NCBI GenBank assembly: GCA_017457215.1
Contig: JAFTHU010000011.1
Span: 1-51,398, forward strand
DNA length: 51,398 nucleotides
Origin: Clostridia bacterium
GTDB taxonomy: Bacteria; Bacillota; Clostridia; Christensenellales; Borkfalkiaceae
Direction: 5' to 3'
Under the pieces are notes generated by a model, which had not been told where the DNA came from, ran no database searches, and saw only the letters and a program-made list of their open reading frames with translations. Positions 25,312-33,729 of the stretch are shown piece after piece. How positions within the stretch are numbered: the stretch's first letter is position 1; each line of letters opens with the position of its first letter. The translations under genes were made by a program, and so were the position numbers.

Positions 25312-26781
25312 ATGGAAAATTACAGCGTATACGAAGACATTGCATATCGTACGGGCGGAGATATTTACATAGGGGTCGTGGGGCCTGTTCGTACGGGGAA
25401 ATCCACTTTTATCAAGCGTGTAATGGAAACGCTTGTGATTCCTGCGGCGGAAGAACGCTTGCGCGCGGTCATGACAGACGAATTACCGCAATCGGCGGCG
25501 GGGAAAACGGTGATGACGACAGAACCGAAATTCGTTCCCGCACAGGCGGTGAAAATTACCGTTGCAAAAGGCGCGGAAGCGTCCGTGCGGTTGGTGGATT
25601 GCGTTGGGTTTGCCGTGGAGGGCGCAAACGGTTTTGAAGAGGAAGGCGTACCCCGCTTGATTACTACGCCTTGGCGAGAAGAACCTATGCCCTTTGAAGA
25701 GGCTGCGGCATTCGGTACGGAAAAGGTGATAAAAGAACATTCAACGATAGGCGTTTTGGTGACAACGGACGGAAGTATCACCGAAATTCCTCGGGAAAAT
25801 TACGTGGCGGCGGAAGAGCGTGCTGTGCGGGAATTGAAAGAAATCGATAAGCCGTTTATTGTGTTATTGAACTGTAAAAAACCGACGGCGGCGAATACGC
25901 TTAAAAAAAATATGGAAGAAAAATACGGCGTGCCCGTGCTTGCAATAAACGTGGAAAAGATGGGCGAGGCAGAGATTTTAGAGATTCTGCAAAAGGCGCT
26001 TTTCGAATTTCCCGTAACGCGCATAGACGTAAAAATTCCGAAATGGTTACAATCCTTTCCTGAAAAAAATCAAGCTGTAGACGGGATAATATCGACGGTA
26101 AAAAAGACGGTTGGCTCGTTGCGAAAGATGCGCGATTGCTTTGCATTAGAAAGGTTGTTTGACGAGGATAGCGATTATCTTAATCCCGAAGAAATCCGTA
26201 TGGATTTGGGGAAAGGTAAGGTGGAAATAAACATAGGCGCAAAGGAGGGGTTGTTTTATCGAGTCTTGAGCGATACCTGCGGAGAAAATCTGGGAGACGA
26301 TTTGGCGTTGATGCAGTATTTGCAGGCAGTTGCGGGGATAAAAAAACACTACGACAAGATAAAGGACGCGTTAGAAGACGCCTCGGAAAGCGGATACGGA
26401 ATCGTTTATCCAAGCGAAGAAGATTATTCGCTTGAAAAACCTCGGTTGGTGAAAAAAGGAGCAAGTTATGGCGTGGAGTTTAAAGCAAAAGCTTGCGGAT
26501 ATCACATTGTGAAAGTAGACGTAACGGGACAGATAAGTCCAATTATCGGAACGCAACAGCAAGGTGAAGATTTTGTAAATGAAACGTTGCAAGCTTATGA
26601 AACGGGACAGGAAAGCGTTTGGGAAACCAATATTTTTGGAAAGACTTTACGCTCGTTAGTCGAAAACGAAATGGCGGGAAAAAGCAACGCAATGCCCGTA
26701 GAACTTCGCAGAAAAATGCGTAGGATTATGACGAGGATTGTCAATGACGGAAAGAATAATTTATTCTGTATTTTATTTTGA
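25312..26781 (+). CDS. spoIVA: Stage IV sporulation protein A
   Basis: SpoIVA is the ATPase that polymerises on the forespore surface as the base of the spore coat. The 489-residue length matches the family (about 490). The Walker A motif G-P-V-R-T-G-K-S-T is at residues 24-32, L-V-D-C-V-G-F follows as the Walker B-like region, and the characteristic short hydrophobic C-terminus N-L-F-C-I-L-F is present. GGGAGG lies 5 bp upstream of ATG 25312; an in-frame TTG at 25309 is too close to it. The gene marks the organism as an endospore former. A 52-residue ORF follows 63 bp downstream. Confidence 0.97.
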   Translation: MENYSVYEDIAYRTGGDIYIGVVGPVRTGKSTFIKRVMETLVIPAAEERLRAVMTDELPQSAAGKTVMTTEPKFVPAQAVKITVAKGAEASVRLVDCVGFAVEGANGFEEEGVPRLITTPWREEPMPFEEAAAFGTEKVIKEHSTIGVLVTTDGSITEIPRENYVAAEERAVRELKEIDKPFIVLLNCKKPTAANTLKKNMEEKYGVPVLAINVEKMGEAEILEILQKALFEFPVTRIDVKIPKWLQSFPEKNQAVDGIISTVKKTVGSLRKMRDCFALERLFDEDSDYLNPEEIRMDLGKGKVEINIGAKEGLFYRVLSDTCGENLGDDLALMQYLQAVAGIKKHYDKIKDALEDASESGYGIVYPSEEDYSLEKPRLVKKGASYGVEFKAKACGYHIVKVDVTGQISPIIGTQQQGEDFVNETLQAYETGQESVWETNIFGKTLRSLVENEMAGKSNAMPVELRRKMRRIMTRIVNDGKNNLFCILF

Positions 26782-26844
26782 CGTTGGAGAATAAAGAAAA
26801 GGAAAAGCGGGCATACTCATAAAAGAAAACAACGGAGGATTGTC

Positions 26845-27003
26845 ATGAGTAAAGTGCTGAAAAATAAGAAAGACAAAGTTCCGAAGATAACGGAAGAGGA
26901 ATACGCAGCGTATATTTCGTCGCTGAAAGGCATGACGGAGGGGGTAAACGGCGGCGGGGGGATGATTCCCGCTACGTCGGAAATATTGAGAAATGACAAA
27001 TAA
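26845..27003 (+). CDS. Small 52-residue protein downstream of spoIVA
   Basis: The ATG at 26845 follows a strong GGAGGA at 26834-26839. The product starts M-S-K-V-L-K-N-K-K-D-K, a basic N-terminus. A short acidic helix (T-E-E-E-Y-A-A-Y-I-S-S-L) and a G-V-N-G-G-G-G-M-I-P glycine segment follow. It has no TM helix. A GGCATACTCAT upstream (26810-26820) recalls the -10 of mother-cell sporulation sigma factors, but no clear -35 is seen. A terminator follows at once. I do not recognise a family. Position suggests a spore-related role, which is inference. Confidence 0.65.
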   Translation: MSKVLKNKKDKVPKITEEEYAAYISSLKGMTEGVNGGGGMIPATSEILRNDK

Positions 27004-27006
27004 TGG

Positions 27007-27035
27007 AAACGAGGAGCATAAAGCTCCTTGTTTTC
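27007..27035 (+). terminator. Terminator after the small ORF
   Basis: GAGGAGC pairs with GCTCCTT around an ATAAA loop, with outer A/T pairs and a TTGTTTT tail. Confidence 0.75.
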
Positions 27036-27095
27036 ATGTAAGGGAAAAGTTTTTTGCAAAAATGCAATTTTTTTCAAAAAAGTGCAAAAAAACGG

Positions 27096-27124
27096 TTGAC
27101 AAACCCGTTAGATTTTAGTATTAT
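27096..27124 (+). promoter_or_regulatory. Promoter of the tRNA cluster
   Basis: TTGACA (27096-27101), a 17-bp spacer and TATTAT (27119-27124), about 50 bp before tRNA-fMet. This is a near-consensus, strong promoter as expected for stable RNA. Confidence 0.88.
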
Positions 27125-27175
27125 TATAAAGCTGTTTTGAATAGCGCAAACAGACGCGTTGTGCAGGCACGATAT

Positions 27176-27252
27176 CGCGGGGTGGAGCAGCTAGGTAGCT
27201 CGCCGGGCTCATAACCCGGAGGTCGCAGGTTCGAATCCTGCCCCCGCAACCA
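27176..27252 (+). tRNA. Initiator tRNA-fMet (CAT)
   Basis: The cloverleaf is complete with encoded CCA. The anticodon loop is CTCATAA, and the anticodon stem has three G-C pairs (GGG/CCC). Position 1 is C facing A72, the unpaired acceptor end that marks bacterial initiator tRNA. First of a three-tRNA transcript. Confidence 0.95.
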
Positions 27253-27256
27253 AAAT

Positions 27257-27333
27257 GGCGGCGTAGCTTAGTTGGTTAGAGCGTCCGGTTCATACCCGGA
27301 AGGTCATAAGTTCGAATCTCATCGCCGCTACCA
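27257..27333 (+). tRNA. Elongator tRNA-Met (CAT)
   Basis: Acceptor GGCGGCG pairs with CGCCGCT, the anticodon loop is TTCATAC, and CCA is encoded. The body matches clostridial and Bacillus elongator tRNA-Met and not the lysidine-modified tRNA-Ile(CAT). It starts 4 nt after tRNA-fMet. Confidence 0.9.
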
Positions 27334-27383
27334 GACAATACACGATTTATTCGTTTTATATAGCGCGGAAACGCGCGGTAAAT

Positions 27384-27458
27384 GGCCCGTTGGTCAAGCG
27401 GTTAAGACACCACCCTTTCACGGTGGTAACATGGGTTCGAGTCCCGTACGGGTCACCA
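27384..27458 (+). tRNA. tRNA-Glu (TTC)
   Basis: Acceptor GGCCCGT pairs with ACGGGTC, the anticodon loop is CTTTCAC, the T-arm is ATGGG-TTCGAGT-CCCGT, and CCA is encoded. Its 3' end (27436-27463) is duplicated exactly at 14764-14791 and in part at 36465-36484, which points to tRNA-Glu as an integration target. Confidence 0.96.
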
Positions 27459-27460
27459 GC

Positions 27461-27492
27461 AAAAAAGGATAGGCAAACGCCTATCCTTTTTT
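27461..27492 (+). terminator. Terminator of the tRNA cluster
   Basis: A 14-bp stem has AAAAAAGGATAGGC pairing with GCCTATCCTTTTTT across a 4-nt AAAC loop. Confidence 0.92.
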
Positions 27493-27578
27493 GCTACGTG
27501 CCCCCGTCGGGCGACACCAAAACCTAAGCGCCGCAGGCGCGCTCGCAAAAGTCAAGGTGTCGTCTTATGCTCGTATAG

Positions 27579-28421
27579 TTATAGATTGGATATAAAAAGT
27601 TTTTTGTATTTATTGGGGGAGAAGGTGGTTTCTTTTTTAAATACTTTTCCAAAATAGCTTGCATTGGCAAAACCTGTCATTTCAGCCACTTTTTCAACAG
27701 CTATATTTTGTTCCAATAATTGTTTTGCTTTAGAAATTCGTTTCGACAAAATGTATTTTGAAATGCTTAAATCGTAATTATTGATAGCAATGGAATGGAG
27801 TTTTGTACGAGATATAAAGAAAACGTTGCAAAGAGTATCAGAGGTCAGATTTTTATCTAAGTTCGATTCGATATATTGGGATATACGGACGGCAAGGTCT
27901 TCATCATTCCATCTAATCCAGTTGGATATATGTAGATAGGAAGCAATTGCGTCAAGGATTTGTGCAGAAGCGTTAATTTTTTCAAGGCTTTTCGTGGAAA
28001 TCTTTTTTAGAGCGCTTAAAACTTCCATTTCGGAAAAACCGTAATGAAGCGCTTTTTTAAGAGCGTTTTCAAGAGAGCTGTCAAGATTTTCTTTGGGTAA
28101 CATGTGGGCAAGAATGACGTATCCTAAGACGCTATCGTTGAATTTAATCGGGGTAACGGCTTCCGTCAATCCAGCGTGACAAGTGTAAATATATAATCCG
28201 CGTCGTCTTTTGGATTCTTCAAAGGCTTTAATATCGCAATTACGGCACCCCTGTGCGCCAGCCTTTGAACGCCTGATTAACGTACAGTATTCCGGGGCGG
28301 TTTTGGGATATTCGGTAATTAGATTAAATTCGTTGTCGAAAACTGAAATTCGGATGCCGATTGCCGTATAAAAATTCTTGCAAAATTTATTCAAGCTATC
28401 AATATCAAATGTGGTAATCAT
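27579..28421 (-). CDS. AraC-family regulator with PocR-type sensory domain, probable xylose-operon regulator
   Basis: The 280-residue protein has an N-terminal PocR-like ligand-binding domain (about 1-165) with the usual cysteine set: Cys46, Cys59 and Cys62 (C-R-N-C) and Cys81 in Y-T-C-H-A-G. The C-terminal AraC-type double helix-turn-helix (about 180-278) ends in F-G-K-V-F-K-K-E-T-T-F-S-P-N-K-Y-K, the second-HTH signature. It is divergent from xylA-xylB across 172 bp that hold both promoters. It therefore most likely controls that operon in response to a sugar such as xylose; the effector is inferred from context. PocR domains in clostridia often sense small diols or sugars. Confidence 0.88.
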   Translation of the reverse strand: MITTFDIDSLNKFCKNFYTAIGIRISVFDNEFNLITEYPKTAPEYCTLIRRSKAGAQGCRNCDIKAFEESKRRRGLYIYTCHAGLTEAVTPIKFNDSVLGYVILAHMLPKENLDSSLENALKKALHYGFSEMEVLSALKKISTKSLEKINASAQILDAIASYLHISNWIRWNDEDLAVRISQYIESNLDKNLTSDTLCNVFFISRTKLHSIAINNYDLSISKYILSKRISKAKQLLEQNIAVEKVAEMTGFANASYFGKVFKKETTFSPNKYKKLFISNL

Positions 28422-28454
28422 AATAATTTCCTTGTGTGGCTTATTCTATATACT

Positions 28455-28483
28455 ATTATAACCAATAACCGAACGATTGTCTA
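28455..28483 (-). promoter_or_regulatory. Promoter of the PocR/AraC regulator gene
   Basis: On the minus strand TAGACA (28483-28478), a 17-bp spacer and TATAAT (28460-28455). The -35 overlaps the first of the two direct repeats at 28471, which would allow autoregulation. Confidence 0.65.
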
Positions 28484-28516
28484 TCTTTTTTTTGAATAAA
28501 TGAACAATTTTACTAT
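28471..28516 (+). promoter_or_regulatory. Candidate AraC-type operator direct repeats
   Basis: GAACGATTGTCTAT at 28471 and GAACAATTTTACTAT at 28502 are imperfect direct repeats spaced 31 bp, about three helical turns. They lie just upstream of the xylA -35 and over the regulator's own -35. This is the placement and geometry of AraC-family activator half-sites. Confidence 0.4.
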
Positions 28517-28535
28517 ATTCACAAACAAATTGCCC

Positions 28536-28564
28536 TTGAAAGATAATTAGCTAAGTTTTATAAT
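28536..28564 (+). promoter_or_regulatory. xylA promoter
   Basis: TTGAAA (28536-28541), a 17-bp spacer and a perfect TATAAT (28559-28564), 30 bp before the xylA ATG. Confidence 0.85.
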
Positions 28565-28593
28565 AATAAAAAGCTAAAAAGATGGTGGTAAAT

Positions 28594-29910
28594 ATGGCAA
28601 TATTCAATAGTATCTCAAAAATTCAATACGAGGGTGCAAAAAGCAGAAACTCTTTAGCATTCAAATACTACGACGCAGATAGAGTTATTATGGGCAAGAA
28701 GATGAAGGAACATCTTCCTTTTGCGATGGCGTGGTGGCATAATCTCTGCGCAGGCGGTACGGATATGTTCGGTAGAAATACTGCCGATAAGTCTTTCGGT
28801 GCGGAAGTTGGCACGATGGAACACGCAAAAGCGAAAGTAGACGCTGGGTTTGAGTTTATGCAAAAACTCGGCATTGAGTATTTCTGTTTCCACGACGTGG
28901 ATATTGTTCCTGAAGCAGAGGGCATTAAGGAAACAAACCGCCGTTTAGACGAAATTTCCGATTATATTCTTGTCAAAATGCAGGAAACGGGCATTAAATG
29001 TCTTTGGGGCACGGCAAATATGTTCAGCAACCCTCGTTTCTGTAACGGCGCAGGCTCGTCCAACAGCGCGGATGTATTCGCATTTGCTGCTGCGCAGGTG
29101 AAGAAAGCACTGGATATTACCGTAAAGCTTGGCGGTAAGGGGTACGTGTTCTGGGGCGGTAGAGAAGGGTATGAAACCTTGCTCAACACCGACGTAAAAT
29201 TTGAGCAGGAAAATATTGCTCGCCTTATGAAAATGGCGGTGGCATATGGTAGGAGTATCGGTTTTACGGGAGATTTCTATATCGAACCGAAACCGAAGGA
29301 ACCTATGAAGCATCAATACGATTTCGACGCTGCAACCGCTATCGGTTTCCTTCGTCAGTACGGCTTAGATAAAGATTTCAAACTGAACATCGAGGCGAAT
29401 CATGCAACGCTTGCAGGGCATACCTTTGAGCACGATTTGCGCATTTCTGCAATCAACGGAATGCTTGGGTCTATTGATGCGAATCAGGGCGATTATTTGC
29501 TTGGGTGGGATACGGATGAATTCCCGTTTGACGTGTACACGGCAACCATGTGTATGTATGAAGTATTAAAAGCGGGCGGACTGACGGGCGGTTTTAACTT
29601 TGATGCGAAAAATCGTCGTCCTTCCTATACGGTAGAGGATATGTTTGAAGGGTATATTCTCGGTATGGATACCTTTGCTCTTGGATTGATTAAGGCGGCG
29701 GAAATCATAGAAGACGGGCGCATTGATGAATTTATCGCAAAGCGTTACGCAAGCTATCGCGAAACGGAAATGGGTAAGAAGATTGTGTCGAATGAAACGA
29801 GCTTGGAAGAGTTAGCTGCCTATGCGGAGAAAATGGGTGCGCCTGAGCTGCCTGGTAGCGGAAAACAAGAAAATCTTCAAAATATTGTGAACAGTATATT
29901 GTTTGGCTAA
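28594..29910 (+). CDS. xylA: Xylose isomerase
   Basis: XylA interconverts D-xylose and D-xylulose with two divalent metals. The 438-residue protein is of the class II length. It has His100 and Asp103 in F-H-D-V-D, the W-G-G-R-E-G-Y-E-T segment, and the metal/substrate pair Glu231/Lys233 in [10 protein letters not shown] chose ATG 28594 because GGTGG lies 5 bp upstream. The in-frame ATG at 28582 has no Shine-Dalgarno. It is followed after 7 bp by xylB. Cytoplasmic; probably controlled by the divergent PocR/AraC protein. Confidence 0.97.
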   Translation: MAIFNSISKIQYEGAKSRNSLAFKYYDADRVIMGKKMKEHLPFAMAWWHNLCAGGTDMFGRNTADKSFGAEVGTMEHAKAKVDAGFEFMQKLGIEYFCFHDVDIVPEAEGIKETNRRLDEISDYILVKMQETGIKCLWGTANMFSNPRFCNGAGSSNSADVFAFAAAQVKKALDITVKLGGKGYVFWGGREGYETLLNTDVKFEQENIARLMKMAVAYGRSIGFTGDFYIEPKPKEPMKHQYDFDAATAIGFLRQYGLDKDFKLNIEANHATLAGHTFEHDLRISAINGMLGSIDANQGDYLLGWDTDEFPFDVYTATMCMYEVLKAGGLTGGFNFDAKNRRPSYTVEDMFEGYILGMDTFALGLIKAAEIIEDGRIDEFIAKRYASYRETEMGKKIVSNETSLEELAAYAEKMGAPELPGSGKQENLQNIVNSILFG

Positions 29911-29917
29911 TAATTTT

Positions 29918-31378
29918 ATGAATACGTATATTGGAATTGATTTGGGTACGTCGTCAGTTAAACTGCTTTTAGTCGGTGCGGATGGACAAATTATCAATAG
30001 TATAACGAAAGAATATCCTATCTTTTATCCACAAAGCGGTTGGAGTGAGCAAAACCCAGAGGCTTGGTTAAAGGCGACCGTTGACGGAATGGATGCATTG
30101 TTGAACGGGTATAACAGGTACGAGGTGAAGGGGATTTCTTTCGGCGGACAAATGCATGGCTTGGTGCTGTTGGACGAGGAAGATAACGTCATTCGCCCTG
30201 CGATTTTATGGAATGACGGCAGAACGCAAAAGCAGACGGAGTATCTTAATACGATAATCGGCCAAGAAAGGTTGTCGCAATATACCGCAAATATTGCGTT
30301 TGCAGGCTTTACTGCTCCTAAAATTCTTTGGGTGAAAGAAAACGAGCCTGAAAATTTTGCGAAGATAGCGAAAATTATGTTGCCCAAAGATTACCTTGCA
30401 TACAAGCTGACGGGGGTACATTCCACCGATTATTCGGACGCCAGCGGGATGCTCCTTTTGGATGTGCAAAACAAATGCTGGTCAAAGGAAATGTGCGAGA
30501 TATGTTCCGTGGATGAAAAATGGTTGCCGAAACTGTTTGAAAGCTACGAACGGATAGGGCAGGTACGCGATGAATACAATTTGCCGAATGCAATCGTAAC
30601 GGCGGGCGCAGGCGATAATGCGGCTGCGGCAATCGGTACGGGTACGCTTAAAAATGGGGCGTGTAATATTTCTTTGGGTACAAGTGGAACAGTTTTTATT
30701 GCGCAAGACGCCTTTTCCGTAGATGAAAATAACGCGTTACATTCCTTTGCGCATGCGAACGGGAAATATCATCTTATGGGCTGTATTTTATCCGCGGCAA
30801 GTTGTAACAAATGGTGGATGGAAGAGATTTTACATACGCAGGAGTTTGCAAACGAGCAAGAGGGTCTTGAAACATATCTTGGTAATAATGAGGTGTTTTT
30901 CTTGCCCTATTTAATGGGGGAACGAAGTCCGCATAACGACGTGAATGCGCGCGGTTGTTTTATCGGTATGCGACCTGATACCACAAGAAAGCAAATGACG
31001 CTTGCGGTGATGGAAGGGGTTGCGTTTGCGCTTCGCGACTGTATTGAAGTAGCCAAATCAAGCGGATTGACGATTTCAGCGACGAGTATTTGCGGAGGCG
31101 GAGCAAAAAGCGATACTTGGAAAAAGATTATTTCAAATGTATTCGGGGTACCCGTGTGTGTGTTGAGTATGCAAGAAGGTCCTGCTTACGGCGCGGCGAT
31201 GCTTGCAATGATCGGTGCAAAAGAATACGGTTCTTTAGAAGAAATTGCAAATAAGTTTATCGCAGTGCAAACAGTTGTACATCCTCAAGAAGAGCTGATT
31301 GAAAAGTATGAGAGCCGTTATCGTTATTTTAAAATGCTGTATCCCGCGTTAAAGTCTGTGTTTGCTCAGGTTGAATAA
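29918..31378 (+). CDS. xylB: Xylulokinase
   Basis: XylB phosphorylates D-xylulose to xylulose-5-phosphate. The 486-residue FGGY kinase starts Y-I-G-I-D-L-G-T-S-S-V-K (ATP-site phosphate loop) and has G-Q-M-H-G-L-V, the block typical for xylulokinases within the family. A C-terminal I-C-G-G-G-A-K-S-D-T-W adenine-binding segment follows. The ATG at 29918 is 7 bp behind the xylA stop with no visible Shine-Dalgarno, so translation is probably coupled. An in-frame TTG at 29903 lies inside xylA. No xylose transporter follows. Confidence 0.95.
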   Translation: MNTYIGIDLGTSSVKLLLVGADGQIINSITKEYPIFYPQSGWSEQNPEAWLKATVDGMDALLNGYNRYEVKGISFGGQMHGLVLLDEEDNVIRPAILWNDGRTQKQTEYLNTIIGQERLSQYTANIAFAGFTAPKILWVKENEPENFAKIAKIMLPKDYLAYKLTGVHSTDYSDASGMLLLDVQNKCWSKEMCEICSVDEKWLPKLFESYERIGQVRDEYNLPNAIVTAGAGDNAAAAIGTGTLKNGACNISLGTSGTVFIAQDAFSVDENNALHSFAHANGKYHLMGCILSAASCNKWWMEEILHTQEFANEQEGLETYLGNNEVFFLPYLMGERSPHNDVNARGCFIGMRPDTTRKQMTLAVMEGVAFALRDCIEVAKSSGLTISATSICGGGAKSDTWKKIISNVFGVPVCVLSMQEGPAYGAAMLAMIGAKEYGSLEEIANKFIAVQTVVHPQEELIEKYESRYRYFKMLYPALKSVFAQVE

Positions 31379-31456
31379 CGTTTGCTTATTTGTTTTGGTA
31401 AAAATTGAAGTATTTACAAGGCATCGGAAAGCAATTATAATATAATGAGGCAGAAA

Positions 31457-33358
31457 ATGTTGAATTACACCATAAAAACATATTCGCGGTTTGGGAATTG
31501 TGAATATAAAAACGAGGAAGTCCGCTTTCAGGCGAGCGTCTGTGCTGACGAAGCGGCGTGGCAATTAGAAGTACTTTTTCGCGATTGGGAAGACGACTGT
31601 TATATTTTTGCGCCTGCTTGCGTGTACGACGGCAATAAGATCGAACAGGTAGACCGCGCTTATCCGCCCATGTACAAAACGGATGAGATGTACGAAAACG
31701 AACGTCCTATAATAATGAAAGGGATACCCGCTTTAAACGTGGACGGAAGTGGTAAGATTGAAGTGACGGCGGGGGACATGGCAACCCCCTGCGTTGGCGT
31801 TTTTTTCAAAAAGGCAAAGCAGGCGTTTTTCCTGTTTGCGGAGCAGGAGATCGGGGGTAAAAACCTTGGGTTTAAGATCGAAAGAGGAAGAATAACGGTG
31901 CAGTATCCAACCAAGCGCGAATACGCCTATCGCTACGTTTTTGCGCCTGAAAAAGATGCGGATAGAGGGCTTTCCGTGCGTTTTGGCGACGAGTTTTCGT
32001 CGTCGTTGCTCATTCGTACGTTCGCGTGTGAAAACATTTCGAATTTTTTTGAATTTTTCTTTCAAAACAGGAAAATTTTAATGCGCGACGATCGTCCTGC
32101 AAACGGCTATACGCAAGAGCTGTGGGACGTAATGGAAAAACATTTTAACGAACATAATTACAGCGGAAAGTATATTGGTAACAACCGTTGGAGATTGTGG
32201 CAATGCGGTTGGTGCGGGAACGCGCAGTCGTCTTATCCGTTGTACGTAAAAGGGAACGAACAGACGAAAGAGCGTGCCGTGCAAACAATCGATTATTTGG
32301 TATCTTACGCCGCGCCAAGCGGGTTTTTCTATGGGAATATATTGGACGACGAGATCAAGGACGACAGTTTCCATTGTAAGGATGCGGAAAAATACGCCTA
32401 TCAGGTAGAACACGATAATATGGAAAAGGACGGATTTGAGGGGATGCGGGGCGCGCACTTAATCCGAAAAAGCGGGGACGTGTTGGCGTTTTTATACAAA
32501 CATTTCGAAGTGATGCCCGTTAAAAAGGAATGGGAAATTGCTGCGAAAAATTGCGCGGACGCGTTTGTGAAATTGTTTGATAAATACGGTACGTTCGGGC
32601 AGTTCGTGCATCAGGAAACGGGAGAAATGTTGATAGGACTTTCTTGCGCGGGCGCGTCGGCTGTCGGTGGGCTTGTTCGGTCGTTTGAATACTTCAAGGA
32701 CGAAAAGTATTTAGACATAGCCAAACAAGCTTGTGAATATTATTATCAAAATTTTGTAGCGCAAGGCGTGACATCGGGCGGTCCTGGGGAGATATTGACG
32801 GCGCCTGACAGTGAGAGTTCGTACGCGATGGTAGAAAGCTGCGTGTTATTATACGAAGCAACGAAAGAGGAAAAATGGTTACAATACGCAAAGGACAGCG
32901 CGAACTTGTTTTCCTCTTGGGTAATGACGTACGCTTATAAATTCCCCGTTGGTTGTGAGTTTGATATTTTGAAAATCAACACGACGGGCAGTGTTTTTGC
33001 TAACGTGCAGAATAAGCATTCTGCGCCAGGGATTTGTACATTTTCGGGGGATACGCTGTATCGATTGTATCGCTATACGAAAGACGAGCGTTACCTTGAG
33101 CTTATAAAAGATATTGCGTATTTCATTCCGCAGTGTGTATCTACTCCACAAAAGCCTATCTATGATTGGGATCATAAGCATGGTGACGACGAAGGGAGAT
33201 TGCCCGATGGTTATATTTGCGAACGAGTAAATACCAGTGATTGGGAAATGCAAGGTTGTATTGGCGGCGTATTTAAGGTCAGTTGTTGGTGTGAAACTTC
33301 ATTGGTTCTTAGCTTTGTAGAGCTGATGCATTTACCCGAAATGCAGGAAAGAGAGTAA
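31457..33358 (+). CDS. Uncharacterised alpha/alpha-barrel (six-hairpin glycosidase-like) protein
   Basis: I do not recognise a named family. The 633-residue soluble protein has a beta-rich N-terminal domain of about 190 residues. The longer C-terminal part is helical, with repeated hairpin features such as Y-T-Q-E-L-W-D-V-M-E-K-H, G-A-H-L-I-R-K-S-G-D, S-C-A-G-A-S-A-V-G-G-L and Y-A-M-V-E-S-C-V-L-L-Y-E-A-T. It is rich in Trp, Cys and Tyr. This is the look of an alpha/alpha-toroid glycosidase or lyase. I chose ATG 31457 because GAGG (31447-31450) is 6 bp upstream; the in-frame ATG at 31445 has none. A TTTACA-17-TATAAT at 31413-31441 could be its promoter but would leave almost no leader. Neighbours (xylAB, a glycosidase remnant, GH38) support glycan catabolism. 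Confidence 0.65.
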   Translation: MLNYTIKTYSRFGNCEYKNEEVRFQASVCADEAAWQLEVLFRDWEDDCYIFAPACVYDGNKIEQVDRAYPPMYKTDEMYENERPIIMKGIPALNVDGSGKIEVTAGDMATPCVGVFFKKAKQAFFLFAEQEIGGKNLGFKIERGRITVQYPTKREYAYRYVFAPEKDADRGLSVRFGDEFSSSLLIRTFACENISNFFEFFFQNRKILMRDDRPANGYTQELWDVMEKHFNEHNYSGKYIGNNRWRLWQCGWCGNAQSSYPLYVKGNEQTKERAVQTIDYLVSYAAPSGFFYGNILDDEIKDDSFHCKDAEKYAYQVEHDNMEKDGFEGMRGAHLIRKSGDVLAFLYKHFEVMPVKKEWEIAAKNCADAFVKLFDKYGTFGQFVHQETGEMLIGLSCAGASAVGGLVRSFEYFKDEKYLDIAKQACEYYYQNFVAQGVTSGGPGEILTAPDSESSYAMVESCVLLYEATKEEKWLQYAKDSANLFSSWVMTYAYKFPVGCEFDILKINTTGSVFANVQNKHSAPGICTFSGDTLYRLYRYTKDERYLELIKDIAYFIPQCVSTPQKPIYDWDHKHGDDEGRLPDGYICERVNTSDWEMQGCIGGVFKVSCWCETSLVLSFVELMHLPEMQERE

Positions 33359-33401
33359 ATTGGATAAGCAAAGAGGCATGTACGCGATGAAAACGGTGTA
33401 G

Positions 33402-33695
33402 ACAGTACTTTTTGCTTACGGAATAGGAAAAATAAATATTAAGTTAAAGAAAAAATATAACGGTTTTGCCGTGATAGATAAGGTTATGGCTAACGCATTC
33501 TCTTTCAACGGAAAACGTGCGGATATTTTTATCAACTACACTACGCAGCCCGTAATAGTTGAGGTATCGATTGCATTGGGGGAAAAGGTTTACCTTTCCA
33601 GTGAGGATTTTGAAAATAAAAAATCTACGGTACGTGATGGGGAGCAGATTACGCTTGCGCCCTTATCAGTGATTTTGATTGAAAATGATGTATGA
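33402..33695 (+). pseudogene. C-terminal remnant of a glycosidase (DUF6259/alpha-galactosidase-like tail)
   Basis: An open stretch without a proper start encodes about 97 residues. Its end, I-T-L-A-P-L-S-V-I-L-I-E, mirrors the end of the putative glycosidase at 8645 (I-D-P-L-S-V-V-M-I), and I-F-I-N-Y-T-T-Q-P-V-I-V-E-V is the closing beta domain. An in-frame TAG precedes it at 33399. The first ATG/GTG choices lack a Shine-Dalgarno. I read it as the surviving tail of a deleted glycosidase gene. Expression as a small protein from GTG 33471 cannot be excluded. Confidence 0.55.
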
Positions 33696-33729
33696 CTTGT
33701 AAAAGGATTTTAATGCAAGGACGACGGTT

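Noticed and set aside
28582-28593. ATG 28582 as start of xylA
   Set aside because: The GGTGG that serves ATG 28594 lies inside this extension, and the alignment start M-A-I-F fits other XylA proteins.
31413-31446. Promoter directly ahead of the gene at 31457
   Set aside because: TTTACA-17-TATAAT is present, but transcription would start within or after the Shine-Dalgarno. It is noted in the gene entry only and not listed as a feature.
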